The notes under the pieces were generated by a model. The model saw nothing but the letters and a program-made list of their open reading frames with translations. It ran no database searches and was not told where the DNA came from. Made by a program: the position numbers and the translations under genes. 64,000 nt of DNA, taken from NCBI GenBank assembly GCA_038134005.1, contig JAYPUL010000002.1, positions 44,654 to 108,653 of the forward strand, read 5' to 3'. Position 1 is the stretch's first letter. Each line of letters opens with the position of its first letter. This document shows, piece after piece, positions 43,841 through 52,842 of the stretch. The DNA is from CAJXSD01 sp038134005 (GTDB lineage: Bacteria; Pseudomonadota; Alphaproteobacteria; Rhodobacterales; Rhodobacteraceae).

Positions 43841-44678
43841 AGGCGCGCGCCTCTTGGAATTGAGTGCCCAATCCTTCGACTTCGATTTCCATTGTATCAC
43901 CGGGTTTTAGGAAACGTTGTGGTTTCATCCCCATGCCGACACCTGATGGCGTGCCTGTCGCAATGATATCACCTGGTTCAAGTTGCATGAACTGTGACAT
44001 GTGGCTAATCACTTCTGCGACGGTAAAAATCATATCATTGGTGTTTGAATCTTGGACCGTTTCGCCGTTCAATTTCAATGTAACGCGCAGGTTTTGTGGA
44101 TCGGCAACTTCGTCTGCGGTGACCAAATAAGGGCCCACTGGTCCAAACGTAGGCGCAGATTTGCCCTTGATCCATTGGCCGCCGCGTTCGATTTGAAATT
44201 CGCGTTCTGAGACGTCGTTGATCGTGCAATACCCTGATACGTAATCTAACGCATCTTCGACTGAAACATAAGAACATGTTTTGCCGATAATGACACCCAA
44301 TTCGACTTCCCAATCGGCTTTGACCGATCCCTTCGGGATGATGACAGGATCAAATGGACCAGACAGGGCAGAGGTTGCCTTTGAGAACAGGATAGGCTCT
44401 TTTGGCGGGGTCGCTCCGGTTTCTTCGGCGTGTTTTGCATAGTTCAAGCCAACGCAGAAAAAATTGGGTACACTTGCCAAACATGAACCGATACGACCAG
44501 GATTTTCCACAAGCGGCAAAGATGCGGCATCGATCCCGCGCAATGCATCAAGGGCATGTTGCGAAACGGTTTGCCCCGCAAAATCGGTGACATGTGCGCT
44601 TAGATCGCGAACATTGCCGTCAGCATCCAAAATACCTGGTTTCTCAGATCCCTTTTCTCCATAACGTAAAAGTTTCAT
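43830..44678 (-). CDS. fumarylacetoacetate-hydrolase-fold enzyme
   Basis: The 282-residue protein has a C-terminal FAH domain. The metal-binding acidic set is in VKADWEVELGVIIGK and TINDVSEREFQ, and the GDIIATGTPSGVGMGMKP loop is present. Family reactions include ureidoglycolate lyase, acylpyruvate hydrolase, 2-keto-3-deoxy-acid dehydratases and oxaloacetate tautomerase. In an acid-sugar region a 2-keto-3-deoxy acid dehydratase/hydrolase is the most attractive choice (inference). It follows the GntR gene by 29 nt on the same strand. Confidence 0.85.
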   Translation of the reverse strand: MKLLRYGEKGSEKPGILDADGNVRDLSAHVTDFAGQTVSQHALDALRGIDAASLPLVENPGRIGSCLASVPNFFCVGLNYAKHAEETGATPPKEPILFSKATSALSGPFDPVIIPKGSVKADWEVELGVIIGKTCSYVSVEDALDYVSGYCTINDVSEREFQIERGGQWIKGKSAPTFGPVGPYLVTADEVADPQNLRVTLKLNGETVQDSNTNDMIFTVAEVISHMSQFMQLEPGDIIATGTPSGVGMGMKPQRFLKPGDTMEIEVEGLGTQFQEARAYVG

Positions 44679-44707
44679 TTTTCATCCAATCCTATTGAAA
44701 GTGTGTG

Positions 44708-45364
44708 TTATATTTTTGTTCGTTCTGCCTGTAGGTGGCGGACAATATTGTTTACGAAATGGGTTAAGTGACTTTGAAGTTCACGTCGAACCGCGCGTTT
44801 GTCGCGCGCCTTTAATCCCATAGCGATATTCTTGTGTTGCCGCAAAACGCGTGATTTCGTTTTTAACGTTCGCGCAGAAAGAAAACGCACCCGCCACAGC
44901 CGGTCAAGGTATTCTTTGTGGGTCTTTGCCAACGCATCATTGTGTGATGCAATCGCAATTGCGCGATGAAATTCCATATCGATTTCAAAACGATCTATGG
45001 CGTCCAGGTCGTCATATTGTTCTTGCATGCGTTTTTGAATGGCAATGACGTTTTCGATTTCTTCATCGGTTGCGTGATCACAGGCTAATTCCGCAGAGTA
45101 AAGTTCTAATATTGTCAACAAACGTGCGGCATCTTCGGCTTCTTTTACGGTCGGATTCGCGACGATAGGGCTTCTGGATGGGCGCAAAATAACCAAGCCT
45201 TCATCGGCTAATTTGCGAATTGCTTCGCGCATCGGCGTTCGGCTTACCCCCAATTCGGTCGCATTGTCGCGTTCTTTTATTGCCATACCTGGGGCCAGGT
45301 TGCCTAATAAAATGTCGCGACGCATCTTATGTGCAATTTTGCCGGCTAGATTTTGATCCGACAT
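44708..45364 (-). CDS. GntR-family regulator with FCD ligand domain
   Basis: The 218-residue protein has an N-terminal winged helix (IAHKMRRDILLGNLAPGMAI, then ELGVSRTPMREAIRKLADEGLV) and a helical FCD domain with the expected metal or effector residues (Asp/His in DMEFHRAIAIASHN and a later His in QSHLTHF). ATG 45364 is preferred over upstream starts that would include its operator. FCD regulators usually respond to sugar acids or other organic acids and repress by binding palindromes around a GTATAC or GTNNAC core. A fitting site is at 45416. Confidence 0.9.
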   Translation of the reverse strand: MSDQNLAGKIAHKMRRDILLGNLAPGMAIKERDNATELGVSRTPMREAIRKLADEGLVILRPSRSPIVANPTVKEAEDAARLLTILELYSAELACDHATDEEIENVIAIQKRMQEQYDDLDAIDRFEIDMEFHRAIAIASHNDALAKTHKEYLDRLWRVRFLSARTLKTKSRVLRQHKNIAMGLKARDKRAVRRELQSHLTHFVNNIVRHLQAERTKI

Positions 45365-45415
45365 TGGGTTACTCCGTCTTTGACTTTGATCGTGGTTGCC
45401 CACAGGTATTTGCAT

Positions 45416-45429
45416 TTTGGTATACCAAA
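45416..45429. promoter_or_regulatory. TTTGGTATACCAAA palindrome upstream of the GntR/FCD gene
   Basis: Perfect 14-bp palindrome 52 bp upstream of the regulator ATG. Its core is shared with sites at 53135 and 53189 upstream of the threonate and TRAP genes. Probable autoregulatory operator. Confidence 0.7.
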
Positions 45430-45586
45430 TATAATGCAATGTCGACCCGCTTTGTCAATGATATGTCGGCAAAATCCAATGTGGTTTAGAAAAACTAAAT
45501 CATAGATTAACAAAGAAAACTTGTAAATCTCCGGTGCGAGACGCACAAATCATCACATTCATATTTTCACATGCAAAGGATCAACC

Positions 45587-46441
45587 ATGACGCAGCTACC
45601 GGCACAAGGCCGACGTGATAATGTGTCGTTGCGCAGACGGGCGTGGGACATTCGACGCAATTCATTGTTGATGGGCGAAGTACAGGGCCAGGGTTATATT
45701 GGTCAGGCGCTTGGCATTGCTGATGTGTTGGCGGTGTCCTATTTTCACGCAATGACGTATCGCGCCGAAGATCCTGAATGGGAAGGTCGCGATCGGTTTT
45801 GTTTGTCGATTGGACATTATGCCATTGCGCTTTACGCGGCCTTGATCGAAGCGGGCATATTGCCAGATAGCGAAATTGAAACCTATGGCATGGATGATAG
45901 CCGCATGCCAATGTCCGGCATGGCCTCTTATACGCCCGGCATGGAAATCACAGGCGGATCATTGGGGCAGGGGTTGGGCATTGCCGTTGGCATGGCCATG
46001 GGATTGAAGCGCAAATCCAATCCTGCGTTTGTCTATAATTTAATGTCAGATGGCGAATTGGGTGAAGGGTCAACGTGGGAGGCGGTGATGTCCGCCGTTC
46101 AACATAAATTAGACAACCTGATCACCATCGTTGATTTCAACGACCAACAGGCCGATGGTAAAACCACGGATGCCTTGTGTGTCGGTGATATTGGGTCCAA
46201 ATGGGCGGCCTTTGGGTGGTTTGTGCAAACCGTCGACGGCAATTACATCGATGCGGTTGTCGCGGCCTTTGATGCCGCGCGCAATCACGCGGGACCACAA
46301 CCGCGCGCGATCATCTGCAACACAAAGATGTGTAAAGGCGTACCATTCCTAGAAACCCGTGAAATCACTCATTTCGTGCGGGTCGAAGCCGATGAATGGG
46401 CCGCCGCCTTGGATCATCTAGAAACGGAGAAACCCGCATGA
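45587..46441 (+). CDS. split transketolase, N-terminal (TPP pyrophosphate-binding) subunit
   Basis: The 284-residue subunit has the pyrophosphate-domain features of half-size transketolases: LSIGHYAIALYAALIEAG, GMEITGGSLGQGLGIAVGMAMG, and the TPP/Mg motif as SDGELGEGSTWEA then LITIVDFND (canonical GDG with Ser in the first position). The C-terminal subunit gene follows with a 4-nt overlap (ATGA). Split transketolases act in secondary metabolism or unusual sugar catabolism rather than the core pentose pathway. Confidence 0.88.
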   Translation: MTQLPAQGRRDNVSLRRRAWDIRRNSLLMGEVQGQGYIGQALGIADVLAVSYFHAMTYRAEDPEWEGRDRFCLSIGHYAIALYAALIEAGILPDSEIETYGMDDSRMPMSGMASYTPGMEITGGSLGQGLGIAVGMAMGLKRKSNPAFVYNLMSDGELGEGSTWEAVMSAVQHKLDNLITIVDFNDQQADGKTTDALCVGDIGSKWAAFGWFVQTVDGNYIDAVVAAFDAARNHAGPQPRAIICNTKMCKGVPFLETREITHFVRVEADEWAAALDHLETEKPA

Positions 46442-47478
46442 TTGGCGCACATTCCCGTCGCAGTTCAAAATACACCCCACGCAAGGCGCAGGCGCAAACC
46501 GACGGTTTGACCACGTCCGCGATGATTGCGTCCTTGGATGCCGAAGGGCGCGATACGATCACAGCCCCCTTTGGCAATGCATTGATAGAATTGGCAAAAA
46601 CGCGCGATGACATTGTTGGTCTGTCTGCGGATTTGGCGAAATACACCGATATGCATGTCTTTGCGAATGCTTATCCAGATCGGTTTTATCAAATGGGCAT
46701 GGCCGAACAGCTGTTGATTTCCGCCGCCGCAGGTTTGGCGCGTGAAGGGTTCACACCCTTTGCCACGACCTATGCGGTTTTTGCCGCGCGCCGCGCCTAT
46801 GATTTTATCTGCATGGCGATTGCCGAAGAAAACCTGCCAGTTAAAATCGTCTGTGCCTTGCCCGGATTGACGACAGGATATGGACCCAGCCACCAAGCGA
46901 CCGAGGACATTGCCATTTTCCGCGGCATGCCAAACCTGACAATCATTGACCCTTGTGACGGCGTTGAAATTGAACAGGCCACCCATGCCATAGCGGCGAC
47001 ACCTGATCCGACCTATATGCGCCTGTTGCGGGGGAAGGTTCCGAATGTTCTGGGCGAATATGGCTATAAATTCGAATTGGGTAAAGCCAAGGTTTTGCGC
47101 GGTGGCAATGATGTTTTATTCATTTCCAGTGGTTTTATGACCATGCGCACCTTGGATGCCGCAACCGCGTTACAAAAAGATGGTATTGATTGTGCCGTGC
47201 TGCATTGCCCGACGATCAAACCCCTGGACATTGAAACCATCGCGACCGAGGCAGCCAAGACCGGACGTTTGGTTGTGACAGCCGAAAACCATTCCGTCGT
47301 GGGCGGACTGGGCGAAGCGGTTGGTGCCGCATTGATGCGGCGTGGTGTTTTCGTGCCGTTCCGCCAAATCGGTTTGCCAGACGAATTTTTGGACGCGGGC
47401 GCGTTGCCCACGTTGCACGATCAATACGGAATATCGGTTTCCGCAATCACAGCCCAAGTCAAAACTTGGATGAAATAG
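46438..47478 (+). CDS. split transketolase, C-terminal (pyrimidine-binding) subunit
   Basis: The 346-residue subunit starts at ATG 46438. It contains VGLSADLAKYTDMHVFANAYPDRFYQMGMAEQ, with the TPP-activating Glu in MAEQ, FTPFATTYAVFAARRAYDFI, and a C-terminal transketolase domain (RLVVTAENHSVVGGLGEAVG). Together with the previous gene it forms a complete enzyme. It is cotranscribed with the SDR 10 nt downstream. It is distinct from DXS, since the glycine-rich region and length fit transketolase halves. Confidence 0.88.
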   Translation: MIGAHSRRSSKYTPRKAQAQTDGLTTSAMIASLDAEGRDTITAPFGNALIELAKTRDDIVGLSADLAKYTDMHVFANAYPDRFYQMGMAEQLLISAAAGLAREGFTPFATTYAVFAARRAYDFICMAIAEENLPVKIVCALPGLTTGYGPSHQATEDIAIFRGMPNLTIIDPCDGVEIEQATHAIAATPDPTYMRLLRGKVPNVLGEYGYKFELGKAKVLRGGNDVLFISSGFMTMRTLDAATALQKDGIDCAVLHCPTIKPLDIETIATEAAKTGRLVVTAENHSVVGGLGEAVGAALMRRGVFVPFRQIGLPDEFLDAGALPTLHDQYGISVSAITAQVKTWMK

Positions 47479-47488
47479 GACAAAGAAC

Positions 47489-48241
47489 ATGCAAATTCTA
47501 AAAGACAAAGTTGCAATTATCACCGGGGGCGCATCGCCCCGCGGATTGGGCAAAGCGACGGCTAAAATGATGGCCGCACATGGCGCAAAAATCGCGATCC
47601 TAGATTTGGACGCAGCCCAAGCGCAAGCGGCAGCGGATGACATCGGTGCCGGTAACATTGGCCTGTCGTGCAACGTTGTGAACAAAGATGAATGCAACGC
47701 CGCCGTGGCTCAGGTCTTGGAGCATTTCGGTCAAGTGGACATTCTGGTCAATAACGCGGGCATCACCCAGCCATTGAAAATGATGGAGATCGAGCCACAG
47801 AATTATGACGCTGTCTTGGACGTCAACCTGCGCGGCACTTTGTACATGAGCCAAGCGTTGATCCCCCATATGCGCGGCCGTAAGTCGGGATCCATTATCA
47901 ATATTTCCTCTGTCTCGGCACAGCGGGGCGGTGGCATTTTTGGCGGCCCACATTATTCGGCGGCAAAGGCAGGTATTTTGGGCCTGACCAAAGCAATGGC
48001 GCGCGAATTGGCACCTGATGGAGTTCGGTCAAACGCGATTTGCCCAGGCTTTATCGCAACCGATATTACGGGCGGTAAGCTGACGCCGGATATGATGGAT
48101 ATGATTTTGGCCGGCATCCCCATGGGCCGCGCTGGCACCGCCGATGACGTGGCGGGGTGCGCGGTGTTCTTGGCCTCTGACCTATCGGCCTATGTCACGG
48201 GGTCTGAGGTTGATGTGAATGGTGGTTCATTGATCCACTAA
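47489..48241 (+). CDS. short-chain dehydrogenase/reductase
   Basis: The 250-residue classical SDR has a cofactor motif TGGASPRGLGKATAKM (the usual TGxxxGxG with one extra residue), NNAGIT, catalytic Ser in NISSVSA and YSAAK. The Asp at the end of beta-2 (AILDLDA) indicates NAD preference. It would reduce or oxidise a sugar or keto acid linked to the transketolase reaction. It is the last gene of the three-gene unit and a terminator follows. Confidence 0.88.
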   Translation: MQILKDKVAIITGGASPRGLGKATAKMMAAHGAKIAILDLDAAQAQAAADDIGAGNIGLSCNVVNKDECNAAVAQVLEHFGQVDILVNNAGITQPLKMMEIEPQNYDAVLDVNLRGTLYMSQALIPHMRGRKSGSIINISSVSAQRGGGIFGGPHYSAAKAGILGLTKAMARELAPDGVRSNAICPGFIATDITGGKLTPDMMDMILAGIPMGRAGTADDVAGCAVFLASDLSAYVTGSEVDVNGGSLIH

Positions 48242-48257
48242 TGCATTTTTTCCCAAT

Positions 48258-48290
48258 AAAGGCGCTTGTTCGATAAAACAGGCGCCTTTT
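48258..48290. terminator. bidirectional terminator between SDR and LysR genes
   Basis: Stem AAAGGCGC (48258-48265) with GCGCCTTT (48282-48289), with flanking A and T. It serves both convergent genes. Confidence 0.75.
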
Positions 48291-48293
48291 ATA

Positions 48294-49274
48294 TTAAACG
48301 TCCATTTTTAGATTTCCGACATCTGATAAATTGATCGGAATTTTTTTGATTTTGTGTTTTTCCAAGATCACAGCCACCTGTGTTTCAAATGCGTTGACTT
48401 CTGTGTACATCCATTCAACGAAAGATTTGACCGCACGGCGTTTCATATGACGTTCGGGGCATACCAACCAATAGGCGCTTATGCCAAAGACACCTAACTG
48501 TGGCAGCAAAGGAACCAATTGGCCTTTTTGGACCTCATCGGCACACAGCGCCAAGCTTTCCAGAATTACACCCGCCCCATCAACGCCCAATTGAATGGCC
48601 ATAGATGACCGATCCATCAGTACTTTTTTCTGATTGGCTTGGGCGGGTTGGCCGGTTTTGAGCAACCAATAATCCCATTGGCACAGCGCGCGTGCACTGT
48701 CGATTAGGCGGGCAGAAGACAACGGATCACCTGGTGCAGTCGACATAATTTGTTCGTAATAGTCGGGGCTGCATAATGGCAATACATATTCATTGACCAT
48801 GGGTTCAACATGCATCCCTGACCATTGGCCATGCCCGTAACGGATATCTAGATCCATAATTTCGCGATCAAAATCGGTGGGGTCAGGGGCCGCGTCAACG
48901 CGCAAGTCTAAATTTGGATGGTGCGTAATAAAGTGCGACAATCGCGGACCTAACCACCGTACACCAAAGCTGGGCGATACACGCAAGTTCAACCGTGATG
49001 TTTCACGTGTCATCGACAGGTTGGTTTTCGCGTTTTTCAAAATTCCCAATGCCGCGCTTGCCGCATTGTAGAGTTGTTCGCCTTCCAGGGTTAAGACCAA
49101 TTTTCGCCCAGATCTGCGAAATAATTTTATCCCCATTTGTAATTCAAGCGCTTTAATCTGTTGGCTTACCGCCGACGGGGACACCAATAATTCTTCTGCC
49201 GCTAATGCAACTGATCCGCGCCGTGAAACCGATTCAAAATATAGATATGCATTTAAATTTGTATCGCGTGCCAT
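48294..49274 (-). CDS. LysR-type regulator (GcvA-like)
   Basis: The 326-residue protein has an N-terminal helix-turn-helix (YLYFESVSRRGSVALAAEELLVSPSAVSQQI) and the effector domain SRLNLRVSPSFGVRWLGPRL, a GcvA-subgroup pattern. ATG 49274 is taken; a TTG at 49301 would add 9 residues and overlap the isomerase gene. It is the last gene of the minus-strand ltnD-otnK-otnC-otnI unit, 2 nt after otnI, so it probably controls that pathway. Confidence 0.85.
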   Translation of the reverse strand: MARDTNLNAYLYFESVSRRGSVALAAEELLVSPSAVSQQIKALELQMGIKLFRRSGRKLVLTLEGEQLYNAASAALGILKNAKTNLSMTRETSRLNLRVSPSFGVRWLGPRLSHFITHHPNLDLRVDAAPDPTDFDREIMDLDIRYGHGQWSGMHVEPMVNEYVLPLCSPDYYEQIMSTAPGDPLSSARLIDSARALCQWDYWLLKTGQPAQANQKKVLMDRSSMAIQLGVDGAGVILESLALCADEVQKGQLVPLLPQLGVFGISAYWLVCPERHMKRRAVKSFVEWMYTEVNAFETQVAVILEKHKIKKIPINLSDVGNLKMDV

Positions 49275-49276
49275 CT

Positions 49277-50041
49277 CTATTTCCGGTGTTGCTGTAGCCA
49301 ACCAAGGGTGGCGTCCGTGTCGATCATTGGTTTATATTCCGCCCCCAATGGAGCGTGATAACCTATTTCATTAATGTATTGAAAAACATAGGAATAGTTG
49401 ATTTCGCCGTGATCAGGTGCGCCGCGATCTGGCACGGATGCAAATTGGATATGACCGATAAAAGGCAACAAACGTTTGATACGGTTTGTAACGTAGCCTT
49501 CCATGAGCTGTACGTGATAGCAATCAAACATGAGACGAATATTCTTTGCACCAACTTCTGCGATGATACCCATCGCCTGCGTCGTTGTGTTTAAAAAATA
49601 TCCTGGTGCATCATAATGGTTTAGCGGTTCAATCAGGATTGTTTTACCTAATTCCGCTGCACGCGCACAGGCATATTTCAAATTAGAAACGAAGGTTTCA
49701 TGGGCCAATGGTCCTTGGGCAAAGCCACACATGACATGGATATTGGGGGTTTCGATAATTGCGGCATAGCCCAAGGCCTGATCAATCGCGCTTCGTGCGT
49801 CGGCGTCTCGTCCAACAAGGGCGGCCAGACCGTTTTCACCTTTGGCCACGTCACCACGGGATGTGTTTAGGCCTAACATGACCAATCCGGTTTCATCCAA
49901 CGCTGATTTGACGTCTGCAACATCGTGATCATATGGCCAATGGCATTCAACCGCGTCAAACCCCGCCGCATGTGCCGCGCGAATTGCATCAGGAAGAGGA
50001 CGATCGGTCCATAAAAAACCCAAGTTTGCCGAAAACTTCAT
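49277..50041 (-). CDS. otnI: 2-oxo-tetronate isomerase (hydroxypyruvate isomerase family)
   Basis: The 254-residue xylose-isomerase-like TIM barrel contains FDAVECHWPYDHDV, TILIEPLNHYDAPGYFL and LMFDCYHVQLMEG, with the metal-binding Glu/Asp/His set in the last two. In the described four-carbon acid-sugar pathway OtnI converts 2-oxo- to 3-oxo-tetronate. ATG 50041 overlaps the otnC stop by 4 nt, which is preferred over the GTG at 50050. The assignment rests on clustering with otnC, otnK and ltnD; hydroxypyruvate isomerase is the alternative. Confidence 0.85.
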   Translation of the reverse strand: MKFSANLGFLWTDRPLPDAIRAAHAAGFDAVECHWPYDHDVADVKSALDETGLVMLGLNTSRGDVAKGENGLAALVGRDADARSAIDQALGYAAIIETPNIHVMCGFAQGPLAHETFVSNLKYACARAAELGKTILIEPLNHYDAPGYFLNTTTQAMGIIAEVGAKNIRLMFDCYHVQLMEGYVTNRIKRLLPFIGHIQFASVPDRGAPDHGEINYSYVFQYINEIGYHAPLGAEYKPMIDTDATLGWLQQHRK

Positions 50042-50685
50042 GAATCCCACTCTACATTGAATTTCGTGACAACCTGCGCCACTTGGTCAGGCGTCAACAT
50101 TTTTGCGTCGTAACCACGCATCAAAATGGCAAGCCTTGCGGTGTCTTCCAATTCTTCAATCGCGTTACAGGCCGCTTCTACATCCGCCGCCGCCACAACG
50201 GGGCCGTGGTTGGCCAACATGACCGCGCTTCGTTTTCCGGCCAATCCGCGGACCGCGTCGCCCATGGCCGGATCACCAGGCATATAAAACGGTAATAGTT
50301 TTACTTTGCCCAATTTCATAATCGAATAAGGCGTCAAGGGTGGCAGAAAATTATCGATGTCCACGTCGGGCATCATCGACAAAGCGACCGAATGACATGA
50401 ATGCAAATGCACAACCGCACCTGTTTGTGAACGCGTATCGTAGAATGCGGAATGTAGAGGCATTTCTTTTGTTGGCGCGTCACCGTTAATGAAACGGCCC
50501 GATGCATCAAAACGTGCCAATTTTGAAGGATCCAATCGGCCAAAGCTTGTTCCCGTTGGAGACACCAATAGGCCACCATCTTCGGTGCGTGCCGAAATGT
50601 TGCCGGTGCTGCCGCCGGTCAAACCGCGGTCAAACATCGACTTGGCCAATAGGCAAATGGTTTCGCGCAATTTGGTGTCGCTCAC
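50038..50685 (-). CDS. otnC: 3-oxo-tetronate 4-phosphate decarboxylase (class II aldolase family)
   Basis: The 215-residue enzyme of the fuculose-phosphate-aldolase fold contains GGSTGNISAR, E74, zinc-binding H93 and H95 (VVHLHSCHS) and H160 (MLANHGP). In the OtnK pathway it decarboxylates 3-oxo-tetronate 4-phosphate to dihydroxyacetone phosphate. The start is GTG at 50685, 1 nt after the otnK stop. Confidence 0.88.
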   Translation of the reverse strand: MSDTKLRETICLLAKSMFDRGLTGGSTGNISARTEDGGLLVSPTGTSFGRLDPSKLARFDASGRFINGDAPTKEMPLHSAFYDTRSQTGAVVHLHSCHSVALSMMPDVDIDNFLPPLTPYSIMKLGKVKLLPFYMPGDPAMGDAVRGLAGKRSAVMLANHGPVVAAADVEAACNAIEELEDTARLAILMRGYDAKMLTPDQVAQVVTKFNVEWDS

Positions 50686-50686
50686 C

Positions 50687-51952
50687 CTAGGCTCCTAAAC
50701 TTGTCAACGCGTCCGAAAAAAAGCTTTCGCGACCAAAGTTGCCTGATTTCAATGTTAAAGCAAGCGAAATACCATCGCTATTGCAGTAGGTCCAAGGAAC
50801 ACCAGGGGCGATTTCATGACCTATGTCCAGACGTGTAATCTTTAATTGTGTGGTCACGGCGCCGGATGTTTCGCCGCCCGCTATCACAAAACGTCTTGCG
50901 CCCAAGTCGCGCGCAACACTTGCCAAATGTGCCAAAGCGGTTTCGACAAGGTGTCCGGCTTTGTCCCGTCCTAAAATAGATTGGGCATGTGATACTTCAT
51001 CGGGATCTGCTGTGGCGTAAATTAAAGGTGCGCTGTTTAAATCGACGCCGCGCAGCCATTGTTCGGCCGAAGTTGTACCATGCTCTGCCAATTCCAACGG
51101 CGAAATTTTGTGCGACGGTGCGGATTTGGCATATGCTGTAACTTGGGAACGCGTCATTGCAGAACAGCTTCCCGACAACACAATTGCGGGGCTTGGAATG
51201 TTCGGGCGATTGTGGGTGGCGTCGTTTGCATCAATAAAGCCGCGTTTGACAAATAGATCGGGCAGGGGCATCGCGATTGCGCTGCCACCTGTCAACAAAG
51301 GCATGTCTTGGCACGCCTCGGCGATTGCAAATATATCGTCATTTGCAACCGCGTCTGTTACAATATGTGCAATTCCGCGTTGCCCAAGCGCATCAAGTGC
51401 ATTTTTTATCGCATCGGCACCTTGTGCAATCGTGAGGCGGTTTATCAATCCTGTCGGTCGTTCGGTTTGCGGATCTAAAAGACGCATGAGATTGCTATCA
51501 CGCATTGGGTTTAGTGGGTGATCCTTCATCGGGCTTTCCGACAGAAGCTGTTCGCCCACGAAAAGATTACCCATAAAAATAGAACGTCCATTTTCGGGAA
51601 AAGCCGGGCAATAGATGGTTTGATCGGTTCCAATAGCGGACATGAGGGCTTCGGCCACAGGGCCAATGTTCCCATGTTCGGTGCTGTCGAAAGTCGAACA
51701 ATATTTCCAAAAATAGCGTTGGGCGCCCGCCGCGTTTAACCATTGATAGGCACGCATTACCTCGTTTATCGCTTGATGAACCGGTGTCGATCGGCATTTA
51801 AGCGCGATAACTTCGATTGATTGACCGTCCTGAGGAGGATCTGATGGAACCCCAATGCGTAACGAAACCGGTAAACCACTGCGTGCTAAAAGCCCCGCCA
51901 AATCCGTCGCACCGGTAAAGTCATCGGCGATGCATCCAAGAAAGGTTGTCAT
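50687..51952 (-). CDS. otnK: 3-oxo-tetronate kinase (four-carbon acid sugar kinase, DUF1537)
   Basis: The 421-residue protein has an N-terminal substrate domain with the family motif CIADDFTGATDLAG (residues 7-20) and a C-terminal ATP-binding domain with RRFVIAGGETSGAV and APGVPW. It phosphorylates 3-oxo-tetronate at C4. ATG 51952 overlaps the ltnD stop by 4 nt; the frame extending up to 52207 is a shadow inside ltnD. Together with otnC, otnI and ltnD this is the complete set for L-threonate. Confidence 0.92.
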   Translation of the reverse strand: MTTFLGCIADDFTGATDLAGLLARSGLPVSLRIGVPSDPPQDGQSIEVIALKCRSTPVHQAINEVMRAYQWLNAAGAQRYFWKYCSTFDSTEHGNIGPVAEALMSAIGTDQTIYCPAFPENGRSIFMGNLFVGEQLLSESPMKDHPLNPMRDSNLMRLLDPQTERPTGLINRLTIAQGADAIKNALDALGQRGIAHIVTDAVANDDIFAIAEACQDMPLLTGGSAIAMPLPDLFVKRGFIDANDATHNRPNIPSPAIVLSGSCSAMTRSQVTAYAKSAPSHKISPLELAEHGTTSAEQWLRGVDLNSAPLIYATADPDEVSHAQSILGRDKAGHLVETALAHLASVARDLGARRFVIAGGETSGAVTTQLKITRLDIGHEIAPGVPWTYCNSDGISLALTLKSGNFGRESFFSDALTSLGA

Positions 51953-52842
51953 GTATAGTCCCCTGGTAAAGTTACACCAGCGTTGCGCGCATAGACCTTG
52001 GCGACGGCCGCGTCGTCTTGCCAACCCAAACCTTGCCCTGCAGCCGCAATAAATTGTTGAAGCGCTGTTGCCGTTAAAGGGGCCGCATAATTTGCGCCTT
52101 TGGCGATATCCAGGACAATCCCCAAATCTTTTGGCCAAATATTCACAACGCTGCGCGGGGTGTAATCGCCTTGGGCAATATGTGGCCCACGATTGCCAAC
52201 AATCCACGAATTGCCCGCACTTTGCGATATGACCTTCATAAACTGATCAGGGTCAACACCTTGGGTGATTCCAAATGTCATCGCTTCGGCGAGGGCGGCG
52301 ATGTGGATGCCGACCAGCATTTGATTAACGGCTTTCATGGCGGATCCCGCACCGGCCATTTCGCCCAAGCGGAAAACCGATTGCGCCATTGCATCCAGCG
52401 CGGGTTGCGCCGCGTCGAATGCATCTGGGCTGCCCGATGCCATGATCGTCAATTCCCCCGCCGCCGCACGTATGGAACCGCCCGATATCGGAGCGTCCAA
52501 ATATCGAAGGCCGGTTTTGTGGCATTCTTGTTCCATTGCGCGTGCGAAATCTGGTGAAACTGTCGCGCAGGATAAAACAACAGTCCCTTGGCCCAGTTTT
52601 TGCGCCAAACCGTCATCGCCGAATAAGACATCTTGTGTTTGCGCTGCATTCAAAACCACAACGATAACGGCATCAAGTTGGGGATAGTCATCCTCACCCG
52701 GTGCGCCTTTTCCTCCGGCGGCGACCAATTCTGCGATGCGATCGGGATTTATATCGTGTCCCCAAACATCATGGCCTGCGCGTATCAATGACGCCGCCAT
52801 TCCAAAGCCCATTGACCCAAGTCCAATTACTGCGGTTTTCAT
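51949..52842 (-). CDS. ltnD: L-threonate dehydrogenase (3-hydroxyisobutyrate dehydrogenase family)
   Basis: The 297-residue beta-hydroxyacid dehydrogenase has a Rossmann motif GLGSMGFGMAASL (residues 7-19), substrate-binding DAPISGGSIRAAAGE, and catalytic Lys K170 in GSAMKAVNQML. It is probably NAD-dependent, judged from the D30 in WGHDI. The L-threonate assignment is by operon context with otnK-otnC-otnI. It is first in the operon, divergent from the TRAP system. Confidence 0.85.
   Translation of the reverse strand: MKTAVIGLGSMGFGMAASLIRAGHDVWGHDINPDRIAELVAAGGKGAPGEDDYPQLDAVIVVVLNAAQTQDVLFGDDGLAQKLGQGTVVLSCATVSPDFARAMEQECHKTGLRYLDAPISGGSIRAAAGELTIMASGSPDAFDAAQPALDAMAQSVFRLGEMAGAGSAMKAVNQMLVGIHIAALAEAMTFGITQGVDPDQFMKVISQSAGNSWIVGNRGPHIAQGDYTPRSVVNIWPKDLGIVLDIAKGANYAAPLTATALQQFIAAAGQGLGWQDDAAVAKVYARNAGVTLPGDYT

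Noticed and set aside
45587..47478. Alternative reading as 1-deoxyxylulose-5-phosphate synthase
   Set aside because: DXS is a single chain of about 640 residues with a different N-terminal region. Two separate subunits with transketolase motifs fit better.
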